Source: Myxococcus stipitatus
GTDB taxonomy: Bacteria; Myxococcota; Myxococcia; Myxococcales; Myxococcaceae
Assembly (NCBI RefSeq): GCF_038561935.1
Contig: NZ_CP102770.1
Span: 5,952,001 to 6,016,000, forward strand
DNA length: 64,000 bases
Direction of reading: 5' to 3'
Under the pieces are notes generated by a model. That model worked only from the letters and a program-made list of their open reading frames with translations. It searched no databases and was not told the origin of the DNA. Positions 41,830 through 49,692 of this stretch are shown here, piece by piece (positions within the stretch are counted from its first letter, which is position 1; each line of letters starts with the position of its first letter). A program made the translations under genes and the position numbers.

Positions 41830-43273
41830 CCGGAGGCTCCGGGGGCCGGAGCAGCGTCACCCGCGGCCCCGTGAAGGTGTGCCGCTGGACCACGCCCCAG
41901 TAGAGCCCCAGCAACACCAGCGCGCCGGCGAACGTGTAGCCGGCGAGCTGGTTGGGCGGCAGGACGAAGAGCACCATCACCACCGCGCACCACCCCAGCG
42001 CCACCGCGTTGACGAACGACGACGCGCGGCCCAGGTCCCACGGGCCTCGGTGGGACCACGTCCCGGCCCGCCGCGTGCGGAAGCCCACCCAGATGGGCAG
42101 GGCATAGGACGCATAGAGCGCCAGCGTGCTCAGCGCCACCATGGCCGCGTAGGCCTGGCTCCACAGCGCCACCACCAGGGCCGCGGCCACCGACACCCAG
42201 ACTGCGACGGAGGGGCTCTTGAAGCGCGGCGACACCCGCGCCAGCCAGGGGGAGGCCGGCAGGCCGTTGTCGCGCGCGAAGGCGAACAACATGCGCGAGT
42301 TGGACGTCACCGACGACAGCCCGCAGAACCACATGGCGCCAATGGCCACCCAGACCAGCGCGCCCCCCAGGGCCGGGCCCAGCGAGTGCGTCAGCACGGA
42401 CAGGAAGGGATTGGCGGCGGCGGCCGTGGCGGGCAGGTCCTGGATGGCCAGCGTCACCGCGCCGAGCAGCAGGTAGCCCACCACCGCGCTGACGGCCACG
42501 GACAGGAAGATGCCCCACGGGGCGTTGCGCGTGGGGTCTCGTGTCTCCTCGGAGACATGGGCGCTGGCGTCGTAGCCCGTGAAGGTCCACTGCGCCTGGA
42601 GCAGGCCGATGAGGAAGCCATAGGCATACAGCGGTGTCTCGGAGCTGAAGCGCGTCAGCAGGAAGGCCGCGTCCTGCTTGGGCGCGAAGGCCGCGAGCGC
42701 GCCGATGAGCACCGCCACGCCCACGACGTGGTACCAGGCCGAGAAGTCATTGAGCCAGGCGACGACCCGCACACCCACGTGGTTGAGCACCGCGTGGGAC
42801 AGGAGGATGGCCGTGTAGAGCGGCAGCACGGTGGAGCGCTCGCGCGAGCCCACGAGCATGTCCGCGAGGAACTCCGCCAGCCCGTAGTCGATGCCCGCGG
42901 TGATGGCGAACTGCCCCAGCGTGTTCAGCCACGCGGTGAAGAAGCCCACCCGGGGCCCGCCCAGCATCGCGGCCCAGTGGTAGAGCGCGCCCGCGGTGGG
43001 AAAGGAGGACGCGAGCTGCGCGAGGCTCGCCGCCACGGCCAGCGTCATCACCGCCACCAGCGGCCAGCCCACCCCCATCACCAGCGGCCCCCCGAAGCGC
43101 AGGCCATGGCCGTACAGCGTCACGGCGCCGGTGAGGATGGAGATGATGGAGAAGGAGACCGCGAAGTTGGAGAAGCCGCCCATGCCGCGCAGGAGCTGCT
43201 GCGCGTACCCCAGTCGCTGGAGCTGGGCGGCGTCCTCCTCGAGCTGACGCTCGGCGTCCGGTGGGTTGGCCAT
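41792..43273 (-). CDS. APC-superfamily amino acid permease
   Basis: 493 residues with about 12 membrane helices. The N-terminal cytoplasmic part and first helix (LGYAQQLLRGMGGFSNFAVS) and the conserved loop TGYDASAHVSEETRDPTRNA, found in GABA/choline-type amino acid transporters, identify the family. It should import an amino acid or amine by proton symport. The 3' end overlaps the EVE gene by 38 bases on the opposite strand. Substrate not predictable; the SEETxxP loop is closest in kind to eukaryotic-like GABA permeases (UGA4/BAT1 group). Confidence 0.88.
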   Translation of the reverse strand: MANPPDAERQLEEDAAQLQRLGYAQQLLRGMGGFSNFAVSFSIISILTGAVTLYGHGLRFGGPLVMGVGWPLVAVMTLAVAASLAQLASSFPTAGALYHWAAMLGGPRVGFFTAWLNTLGQFAITAGIDYGLAEFLADMLVGSRERSTVLPLYTAILLSHAVLNHVGVRVVAWLNDFSAWYHVVGVAVLIGALAAFAPKQDAAFLLTRFSSETPLYAYGFLIGLLQAQWTFTGYDASAHVSEETRDPTRNAPWGIFLSVAVSAVVGYLLLGAVTLAIQDLPATAAAANPFLSVLTHSLGPALGGALVWVAIGAMWFCGLSSVTSNSRMLFAFARDNGLPASPWLARVSPRFKSPSVAVWVSVAAALVVALWSQAYAAMVALSTLALYASYALPIWVGFRTRRAGTWSHRGPWDLGRASSFVNAVALGWCAVVMVLFVLPPNQLAGYTFAGALVLLGLYWGVVQRHTFTGPRVTLLRPPEPPATSAATSSPSSG

Positions 43274-43347
43274 GGCGTCAGGATACGCGGGCCCACTCCG
43301 GTGACCTTGGAGGGGTGGAAGGAATGGGCCCGCGTCTGTCCGGAACG

Positions 43348-43935
43348 CTACGGCTTGCGCGGCGCGGGGCTCGCCGGCTCCCCCATCCCGGGGGGCGGGC
43401 CCTTGAGGATCCGCACCCCCTTGTGGATGCGCATCACGCCCATCTCCGCCTCCAGCTTCTGCCAGAGGTCGGGCCCCAGCAGCTTCTTGATGCGGACCAT
43501 CAATCCCAGCCGGTTGCGACGCACCGCCGTCTCCGCCCGGCCCACCTCCTCCAGCTGCCGGAAGATGGCGCTCTCCTCGCTGGCGTCCGCGCGAATCAGC
43601 CGCTCCAGCTGGAGCTGCGCCCGCTTCAGGTCCGCCTCCAAGGGGATGACCGCATCATTGGCGTCGAAGGTGGCGTCTTGAATCTGCTTCAGCAGCTCCC
43701 GCTGGATGCCGAGCTTCTCCGCGACGTGCGGGGGAATCCCATACGAGGCGGCCGGCAGCGGCCCCAACGGAGGCAGCACCTCCGGCCCCCCGGGCCCGTC
43801 GAGATGCACCGCGGTGGCCCCCGCGGGCAGTCGCTGGATGAAGACGTTCTCGGACTCTCCCTGCGCGGAGGCGGGCGAGGTCCACAGGAGCGGCGCGAGC
43901 AACGCCACCCCCAGCGAGACAATGGACTTCTTCAT
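43348..43935 (-). CDS. Periplasmic sensor/chaperone of ZraP/CnrX-like type
   Basis: 195 residues from ATG 43935, overlapping the anti-sigma stop by four bases (ATGA). Signal peptide (VSLGVALLAPLLWTSPASAQG), then a helical domain (VAEKLGIQRELLKQIQDATF through RRNRLGLMVRIKKLLGPDLW) with the helix-hook pattern of periplasmic heavy-metal sensor/Spy-ZraP proteins. It has few metal-type residues. As the third gene after an ECF sigma factor and its anti-sigma factor, it may sense envelope stress or metal and relieve the anti-sigma factor. That role is inferred. Confidence 0.75.
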   Translation of the reverse strand: MKKSIVSLGVALLAPLLWTSPASAQGESENVFIQRLPAGATAVHLDGPGGPEVLPPLGPLPAASYGIPPHVAEKLGIQRELLKQIQDATFDANDAVIPLEADLKRAQLQLERLIRADASEESAIFRQLEEVGRAETAVRRNRLGLMVRIKKLLGPDLWQKLEAEMGVMRIHKGVRILKGPPPGMGEPASPAPRKP

Positions 43936-44537
43936 GGCATCAACTCCTGTGAATGGATGAGAGGCATGACCGCCGTTCGGAACGGCGGCGTTTCCAGCGC
44001 GCGGGAATCGGGAGGACGCAGCCACGCGGCCAGCGTCCCGAAGGGCCGGTAGGTGTCGTCGCCGGACACCACCTCGCGGCGGGAGTAGCCACGCACCTCG
44101 GCGACCAGCACCGCCAGCGAGCCCCGTGGGTCCTCGTCGAGGAACTCCCGGGGCCGCTCTCCTTGAAGGGTCTGCTCATGAGGCGACAGCGGGCGTGTGT
44201 CCTCGGGCAGGTTCTCGGCGAACGACTCGTGTGACGCGGGGGCCTCCGGCACCGGCTCCCCGGGGCGCGCCACCCACGTCAGGAATCCCACACACATCGA
44301 GGCCACCGCCCCCACCGCGATGCGGCGGCGCACCTTCCGCCGACGCACCTCGCCGAGCACCGCCTCGCGAGAGACGCGAGGAAGCGGCGGCGTCAGGGGG
44401 GGACGCAGCGCGGCGGCGGTGGCGTGGGCCGAGGCCAGCGAGCGGCAGTCCTCGCAGCCGTCCAGGTGAGCCCGCACCGGAGCCGGCCACGGCGGCGACG
44501 CGTCCAACAGGGCCATGGCCACCTCGTGGCATCTCAT
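43932..44537 (-). CDS. Anti-sigma factor with zinc-binding ASD domain
   Basis: 201 residues. The N-terminal ZAS-type motif HLDGCEDC (His 24, Cys 28, Cys 31), with Cys 3 nearby, matches anti-sigma factors. One membrane helix follows (IAVGAVASMCVGFLTWVA), then a periplasmic domain of ~110 residues. It overlaps the sigma gene stop (ATGA), so the two proteins are made together. It should hold the ECF sigma factor inactive at the membrane until the periplasmic side receives a signal, perhaps via the downstream ZraP-like protein. Confidence 0.88.
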   Translation of the reverse strand: MRCHEVAMALLDASPPWPAPVRAHLDGCEDCRSLASAHATAAALRPPLTPPLPRVSREAVLGEVRRRKVRRRIAVGAVASMCVGFLTWVARPGEPVPEAPASHESFAENLPEDTRPLSPHEQTLQGERPREFLDEDPRGSLAVLVAEVRGYSRREVVSGDDTYRPFGTLAAWLRPPDSRALETPPFRTAVMPLIHSQELMP

Positions 44538-45040
44538 GATGTCTCTCCTTCGAGGGCCTGCTCGGCCTTGAGCTTCTTCAGCGCGCGGTACAGGTGGATG
44601 CGCACGGTGCCGCGGCCGATGCCCATGCTCTCCGCGATGGAGTCCAGGTCCAGTCCCTCCAGGTAGCGCAGCGTGAAGGCGGTGGCCTGCTGCGCGGGAA
44701 GGGCTCGCACCGCGCGCCCCAACGCCCGCCAGCGCTCGGCTCCTTCGAAGCGCTCCTCGGGTGACGGCTCCAGCGCGAAGCCTCCGTTGAGTGCCTCACG
44801 AATCACGCTCCACACGCGCCGCCGCCGCAGGTGCCCCATCGCGCGAGAGACCAGGATGCGCCTCAGCCACGCCGGGCCCGCCTTCGCGTCCCGCAACAAA
44901 TGCCGCTTCTCGTAGGCATCAGCCAGGGACGCCTGCACCAGGTCCCGGGCCTCCTCGCTGTCCCACACCAGCCGCCTCGCCAGCCGCGACAGCGCGGCCT
45001 GCTCCGCCTCGAGGAGGGCGTCGAAAGCCATCGCGTCCAT
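44534..45040 (-). CDS. ECF-type RNA polymerase sigma factor
   Basis: 168 residues from ATG 45040; GTG 45088 with a more distant GGAGG is possible. Region 2 (RLARRLVWDSEEARDLVQAS, RRILVSRAMGHLRRRR) and region 4 (ALPAQQATAFTLRYLEGL, then IAESMGIGRGTVRIHLYRAL) are clear. It is the first gene of a sigma / anti-sigma / periplasmic-sensor unit with stop-start overlaps throughout. It is probably autoregulated, but I cannot point to its target promoter. Confidence 0.92.
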   Translation of the reverse strand: MDAMAFDALLEAEQAALSRLARRLVWDSEEARDLVQASLADAYEKRHLLRDAKAGPAWLRRILVSRAMGHLRRRRVWSVIREALNGGFALEPSPEERFEGAERWRALGRAVRALPAQQATAFTLRYLEGLDLDSIAESMGIGRGTVRIHLYRALKKLKAEQALEGETS

Positions 45041-45159
45041 CGCGCGGCCTGGACTTCCGGGCTCCTCTAGGATGGCGGTACCCTTCACGGTGAAACGACC
45101 TCCCCGTCTGCCGTCACGGAATGAGGACGCACCAGCGCCTAAAACGGCATACTCGCGCC

Positions 45160-45621
45160 GTGAGCACTCCAGACATCCGCCGGATTCCAGCCGCCGAGAC
45201 ACGCGGGCTGCGCCGGGCCGTCCTGCGCCCCCACCAGCCTCCCGAGGCCGTCGTCTATCCAGGAGATGATGACCAGGACACCCTCCATCTGGGCGTGTAC
45301 TCGGACGGCCGCCTGCTCGGTGTGGCGTCACTGTACCGGGAGCCGCCCCCCTACGCACTGAAGGCCATCACCGCGTGGCGCCTGCGCGGCATGGCCGTGG
45401 AGCAGGGGCGACAGGGCCAGGGCCTGGGCGCGGCCTTGCTGAAGGCCTGCATGGACCACGCGCGGGAGCATCGCGGCACGCAGCTGTGGTGCAACGCGCG
45501 CGCGACGGCGTCAGGCTTCTATCGCTCGCTGGGCTTCATCCAGCACGGGGACGTGTTCGAGCTGCCCGGAATCGGGCCCCACCACCTCATGTCGCGAGAG
45601 CTGAAGGAGTCCGAGCGATGA
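45160..45621 (+). CDS. GNAT-family N-acetyltransferase
   Basis: 153 residues from GTG 45160, which gives the usual STPDIRRIPAAETRGLR start; ATG 45121 is an alternative. The acetyl-CoA loop is RGMAVEQGRQGQGLGAALL, followed by NARATASGFYRSLGF. Substrate unknown. Its stop overlaps the pheA ATG (GATGA), so it is translationally coupled to aromatic amino acid genes, although that does not prove a shared pathway. Confidence 0.85.
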   Translation: MSTPDIRRIPAAETRGLRRAVLRPHQPPEAVVYPGDDDQDTLHLGVYSDGRLLGVASLYREPPPYALKAITAWRLRGMAVEQGRQGQGLGAALLKACMDHAREHRGTQLWCNARATASGFYRSLGFIQHGDVFELPGIGPHHLMSRELKESER

Positions 45622-46757
45622 GCTCCCCGCTGGACCTGGGCGCGCTGCGCGACGCCATCGAGGCCATCGACGAGGAGATTCTCGACGCCCTCCGCCGCCG
45701 CATGGACCTGGCGGACGACGTGGCCCGCTCCAAGCTGGCCACCGCGGCGCCGCTCCGGGACCAGCGACGGGAAGACCTGCTCCTGCGGCGCATCCGCACG
45801 CGCGCCGCGGAGCACAAGCTGGACCCGCACGAGGTGGAGCGCATCTGGCGGCTGGTCATCGACATGTCCGTGGCCCGGCAGCAGGCGCTCGTCACGCGGC
45901 AGGACACCACGCCGCTTCGCGTGGGCTATCCCGGTGTCGAGGGCTCCTACAGCCACCTGGCCGCGCGCCGCCTCTACTCGGGCCGCGCCGGGGGCGTGCT
46001 GCTCACCGGGTTCGACCACTCGCGCGAGGTGGTGGAGGCGCTGCGCCGCGGCGAGCAGGACCTGGCGCTCCTGCCCATCGAGAACACCACCGCGGGCAGC
46101 ATGAACGAGACATATGACCTGCTGGCCGAGGGCGGCGTGGTCATCACCGCGGAGCTGGTGAGCCAGGTGGACCACCGGCTGCTGGGCCTGCCGGGCGCGA
46201 AGCTGGAGGGCCTGCGCGAGGTGTTCTCCCATCCGCAGGCCCTGGCCCAGTGCGAGACGTTCCTTCGCGACAAGCTGCCGTGGGCGCGGGCGGTGCCGGA
46301 CGTGGACACGGGCGGCGCGGCGCAGAAGGTGCGCGAGCGCAATGACCCGACGGTCGCCGCCATCGCCAGCGAGATCGCCGCGCAGCGCTTCGGCCTGGAG
46401 GTGCTCGCGCGCGAGCTCCAGCCCGAGTCCGACTACACGCGCTTCGTCGAGGTGGGGCGCGAGGCCACGCCGCTGTCGCCCGAGGCCCCGTGCAAGACGT
46501 CGCTGCTCATGGTGCTGGAGCACAAGCCCGGCACGCTGGGGGAGATGCTCCAGCGGCTCACCCTGCGCGGCGTCAACCTGAGCAAGCTGGAGTCGCGGCC
46601 GATTCCGGGCAGCCCGTGGCAGTACCGCTTCTACGTGGACGTGGAGGGCCATGCGGCCTCCGCGCCGCTGACGGCCGCGCTCGAGGACATCCGTCCGCTG
46701 ACCTCCTTCCTGCGAGTGCTCGGCACCTATGCCCGAGCCGAGGGGAGCCATGGCTGA
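45618..46757 (+). CDS. pheA: Bifunctional chorismate mutase/prephenate dehydratase (P-protein)
   Basis: 379 residues. Residues 1-90: AroQ-type chorismate mutase (LRDAIEAIDEEILDALRRRM, DDVARSK, DQRREDLLL). Residues ~100-280: prephenate dehydratase (GYPGVEGSYSHLAARRLY, PIENTTAGSMNETYDLL, and the TRF motif in SDYTRFVEV). Residues ~295-379: ACT domain (LEHKPGTLGEMLQRLTLRG, then NLSKLESRPI) for feedback by phenylalanine. It turns chorismate into phenylpyruvate. It is immediately followed by a second dehydratase, with an 8-base overlap. Confidence 0.93.
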   Translation: MSSPLDLGALRDAIEAIDEEILDALRRRMDLADDVARSKLATAAPLRDQRREDLLLRRIRTRAAEHKLDPHEVERIWRLVIDMSVARQQALVTRQDTTPLRVGYPGVEGSYSHLAARRLYSGRAGGVLLTGFDHSREVVEALRRGEQDLALLPIENTTAGSMNETYDLLAEGGVVITAELVSQVDHRLLGLPGAKLEGLREVFSHPQALAQCETFLRDKLPWARAVPDVDTGGAAQKVRERNDPTVAAIASEIAAQRFGLEVLARELQPESDYTRFVEVGREATPLSPEAPCKTSLLMVLEHKPGTLGEMLQRLTLRGVNLSKLESRPIPGSPWQYRFYVDVEGHAASAPLTAALEDIRPLTSFLRVLGTYARAEGSHG

Positions 46758-47574
46758 GCCGTCTGCGCGCCGCATCGCCTTCCAGGGAGAGCGAGGCGCC
46801 TATGGAGAAGAGGCGCTGCGCGCGCTCCACGGGCCGCACGTCGAAGCCGTCCCCTGCCCCACCTTCCGCGCCGTCTTCGAGGCCGTGGCCGAAGGCCGCG
46901 TGGACGGCGGCGTGGTCCCCGTGGAGAGCTCGCTGGGCGGCCCGGTGGCGGAGAACGTGGACCTGCTGCTGGAGCACGACGTGCCCATCACCGGCGAGAT
47001 GTCGCTGCGCATCCGCCACTGCCTCGTCGCGCCCAAGGGCCTGGCGCTCGCGGACGTCGAGCGGGTGCTGTCGCATCCCCAGGCCCTGGCCCAGTGCGCC
47101 GGCTACCTGCGGCGGCGCGGCATCCAGCCCGTTCCGGAGGCCAACACCGCCATCGCCGCGCGCAAGGTCGCCGAGGAGACTCCGCCGCGCACCGGCGCCA
47201 TCGCCAGCCGCGCCTCCGCGGAGCTGTACGGGCTGACGGTGCTGGAGGAAGGCGTGGAGGACTCTCCGGACAACTACACGCGCTTCATCGCGCTGGGCCT
47301 CACGCCGCCGCGCGAGTGGAAGCGGCGCAAGACGGCGCTCGCCTTCACGGTGCAGAACGAGTCCGGCGCGCTGTACCGCGTGCTGGGGGCGTTCTCCGGA
47401 CGCGGGCTGGAGGTGTCCCGGCTGGAGTCCCGGCCGCAGCGCCGCGCGTGGGAGTACGTGTGGTGCCTGGACGTGGACGGCGCGCTGGAGGACCCGCGGG
47501 TGCGCGAGGCGGTGGAGGCCGCTCAAGCAGCCTGCATCACCCTGCGGGTCCTCGGCAGCTACGGCGTGGCCTGA
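46750..47574 (+). CDS. Second prephenate dehydratase with ACT domain
   Basis: 274 residues from ATG 46750, overlapping pheA by eight bases. Prephenate dehydratase domain: RIAFQGERGAYGEEALRALH, VPVESSLGGPVAENVDLLLE, SHPQALAQCAGYL, and the TRF motif in DNYTRFIAL. C-terminal ACT domain with TVQNESGALYRVLGAFSGRG and SRLESRPQ. No chorismate mutase part. It may act on prephenate or arogenate, or adjust feedback behaviour alongside the P-protein. It looks like a paralogue of the pheA dehydratase half, but a divergent one. Confidence 0.88.
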   Translation: MAEPSARRIAFQGERGAYGEEALRALHGPHVEAVPCPTFRAVFEAVAEGRVDGGVVPVESSLGGPVAENVDLLLEHDVPITGEMSLRIRHCLVAPKGLALADVERVLSHPQALAQCAGYLRRRGIQPVPEANTAIAARKVAEETPPRTGAIASRASAELYGLTVLEEGVEDSPDNYTRFIALGLTPPREWKRRKTALAFTVQNESGALYRVLGAFSGRGLEVSRLESRPQRRAWEYVWCLDVDGALEDPRVREAVEAAQAACITLRVLGSYGVA

Positions 47575-47580
47575 CGTCGG

Positions 47581-48699
47581 CTACGCCGGGGTGGACTGGC
47601 TCCCGTCGCCGTTCTTCACGACGGCCAGGTACGCCTCGCGGACAATCTGCGTGTAGCGCTGGAGCGCGGCGAGTTGCTCCAGCCGCAGCGCCTGCGGACC
47701 GTCACACAGCGCCGCTTCCGGGTTCGGGTGGAAGTCCACCAGCACCATGGACGCACCCGCGATGAGGCCCTGGCCGATGGAGTGGAAGATGTCCGGCAGG
47801 CCGTCCGGCGGCGCATCCGGCCGACCGATGGCGTGCGACGGGTCCACGCACACCGGCATGCGCGTGAGGCGGCGGACCACCGGCACGTGCGCGAAGTCCA
47901 CCATGTTCCGGTGCGGATCGCCCAGGTGCGACTTCACGCCGCGGAGGCAGAAGACGATCTTCGGGTTGCCCTCGCTCGCGATGTACTCGCAGGCGTTGAG
48001 CGACTCCTCCAGGGTGATGCCCATGCCGCGCTTGAAGAGCACGGGGAAGACGCGCTGCTGGCCAATGGACTTGAGCAGCTCGAAGTTCTGCGCGTTGCGC
48101 GTGCCCACCTGGAGCATGACGCCCGTGGCGTTGCCGGAGCGCTCCAGCGCGTCGCGAATCTCGTCGATGTGGCGCGGGTGCGTCACCTCCATGGCGACGA
48201 CCTTGATGCCGTGCCGGCCCGCCGACTCGAACACCCACGGAAGGCACGCGGCGCCCAGGCCCTGGAACTCGTAGGGGTTGGTGCGGGGCTTGTACGCGCC
48301 CATGCGCGTGGTGCGGATGTCGCAGCGCTCCAGCGCCGCCATCATCGCCTCCACGTTCTCCTTCGTGTCCACCGCGCACAGGCCGGCGAACACCTGCACG
48401 GTGCGCTCGTCGAAGGTGATGCCGTTGTACTCGAAGCCCGTCGACGTCCGCTGGCCCTTGTGCCGGCCGATGACGCGGTACTTCTGGGAGACGCGCACCA
48501 CCTGCCGCACGCCCGGAATCTGCTCGAAGGCCTCCACCGGCACCTGCGCCGTGGAGCCCAGCAGGTAGATCTCCGTGACGGTGTACTCCGAGCCCTCGAT
48601 GACGTGGGGACGCGGCGTCACGCCCTTGTACTGCGACGCGACTTGAAGGACGGCGGATACGACGGACTCAGGAGAGTCCGGTTCGAGCATGACAATCAT
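47581..48699 (-). CDS. aroF: 3-deoxy-7-phosphoheptulonate (DAHP) synthase
   Basis: 372 residues from ATG 48699. An N-terminal ferredoxin-like regulatory domain (MIVMLEPDSPESVVSAVLQV, ending VVRVSQKYRVIGR) precedes the KDO8P/DAHP synthase barrel: CAVDTKENVEAMMAAL, GAYKPRTNPYEFQGLG, VGTRNAQNFELLKSIG and CVDPSHAIGR. This is the Thermotoga-type (class I beta) layout. It makes DAHP from phosphoenolpyruvate and erythrose-4-phosphate, the entry step to aromatics. It converges with the two prephenate dehydratase genes. A perfect 14-base palindrome sits 15-28 bases before its start. Confidence 0.92.
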   Translation of the reverse strand: MIVMLEPDSPESVVSAVLQVASQYKGVTPRPHVIEGSEYTVTEIYLLGSTAQVPVEAFEQIPGVRQVVRVSQKYRVIGRHKGQRTSTGFEYNGITFDERTVQVFAGLCAVDTKENVEAMMAALERCDIRTTRMGAYKPRTNPYEFQGLGAACLPWVFESAGRHGIKVVAMEVTHPRHIDEIRDALERSGNATGVMLQVGTRNAQNFELLKSIGQQRVFPVLFKRGMGITLEESLNACEYIASEGNPKIVFCLRGVKSHLGDPHRNMVDFAHVPVVRRLTRMPVCVDPSHAIGRPDAPPDGLPDIFHSIGQGLIAGASMVLVDFHPNPEAALCDGPQALRLEQLAALQRYTQIVREAYLAVVKNGDGSQSTPA

Positions 48700-48713
48700 C
48701 TTCGGGGTTCTCC

Positions 48714-48727
48714 AGACAGGGCTGTCT
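48714..48727 (-). promoter_or_regulatory. Palindrome before DAHP synthase
   Basis: AGACAGGGCTGTCT, with perfect six-base arms about a two-base centre, ends 15 bases before the start codon. It could be an operator or an RNA hairpin near the ribosome site. It sits directly in front of the gene committing carbon to aromatics. Confidence 0.35.
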
Positions 48728-48790
48728 TGTCGGACTAATGTGCTAGCGCGGAATCGCCGCGCGGAGTGTAACAACGAGGTCCCTGGATTG

Positions 48791-48813
48791 CGTCCGCGCG
48801 GCCCACGCGGACG
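48791..48813 (-). terminator. Hairpin after the TPR gene
   Basis: CGTCCGCG pairs with CGCGGACG (8 bp, 7-base loop), about 60 bases after the TPR gene stop on the minus strand. There is no T-run, so it is only a possible terminator separating that gene from aroF. Confidence 0.35.
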
Positions 48814-48874
48814 GCCGCGGCCTGGGCCGGAGCCGCGGGCGAGGAGCGCCTCGAGCCTCTAGCGGGCTGCCTGC

Positions 48875-49441
48875 TCAGGCGCCCTTGGGACGCAGCCGGG
48901 AGGCCAGCTGCGTGTACTGGTCCCTCTGGGCGGTGTCTCCCAGGTGCTCCCAGACGTCGGCCAGGGCCTTGGCCGCCTCGACGTATGCGGGCGCCAGCTC
49001 CAGGGCCAGCTCGAAAGTGTGTCGTGCTTGACGATAGCGGGCCTTGTCCGGCCGGCGCGGGCCGCGCGTGAGCAGCGCGTTGCCTCGCTCATAGACTTCG
49101 ATGGCGGACGCCTCGCGGTAGCCGGGGTCGCCGTTGAGCTGGATGGCGCGCGCCATGTGCTCCGCGGCGGCCTCCGGCTCGCCCAGCTCCAACTGGCACA
49201 GGGCCGCGTCGCGGTGAGGGTCCGCGGCGGACGGGTCCACCTCGATGGCGCGCTCGAAGCAGCGCAGGGCCTCTTGCGCGCGGCCCAGCCGCGCCAGCGA
49301 GGAGCCCTTCGCGATGAGGGCGGGAAAGTGCTTCGCGTCGACGGCGAGGACCTTGTCGAAGAAGGAGATCGCGGCCTCGTGGTCGCCGGTCATCGACAGC
49401 TTGGCGCCCTCGTTGAACGCCGCGAACAGCAACTTGGACAT
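48875..49441 (-). CDS. TPR-repeat protein
   Basis: 188 residues from ATG 49441, with GGGGG just upstream. It consists of tandem TPR helices: KLLFAAFNEGAKLSMTGDHE, FPALIAKGSSLARLGRAQEA, ADPHRDAALCQLELGEPEAA, and a last pair around YVEAAKALADVWEHLGDT. No signal peptide, so it is cytoplasmic; probably a protein-binding scaffold. It is separated from the act operon by 250 bases and from aroF by 175, so it may be transcribed alone. Partner unknown. Confidence 0.82.
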   Translation of the reverse strand: MSKLLFAAFNEGAKLSMTGDHEAAISFFDKVLAVDAKHFPALIAKGSSLARLGRAQEALRCFERAIEVDPSAADPHRDAALCQLELGEPEAAAEHMARAIQLNGDPGYREASAIEVYERGNALLTRGPRRPDKARYRQARHTFELALELAPAYVEAAKALADVWEHLGDTAQRDQYTQLASRLRPKGA

Positions 49442-49692
49442 CGTGCCCCCAGGGCAAGGGTTGCCCGGCCAGGACGAAAATGGCCGTTCGTCCAGCCTCT
49501 CACTGGGGAGCACCGCCTGGAAAGCCACCCGGACGCGGCGCCGGTGTGTCCGGCTGATGGGAGCCATCCGCTCCCCTCTCGCCGACCCGGAGATACCGGC
49601 CATTCCGCCGAGCCTCCGAGTCCCGGCAAGGTCCTGCCGGGAACAGTCCGGGCGAGGCGGGCACCCCACGCGAGGCGGCCCGCCCTCTCGGG

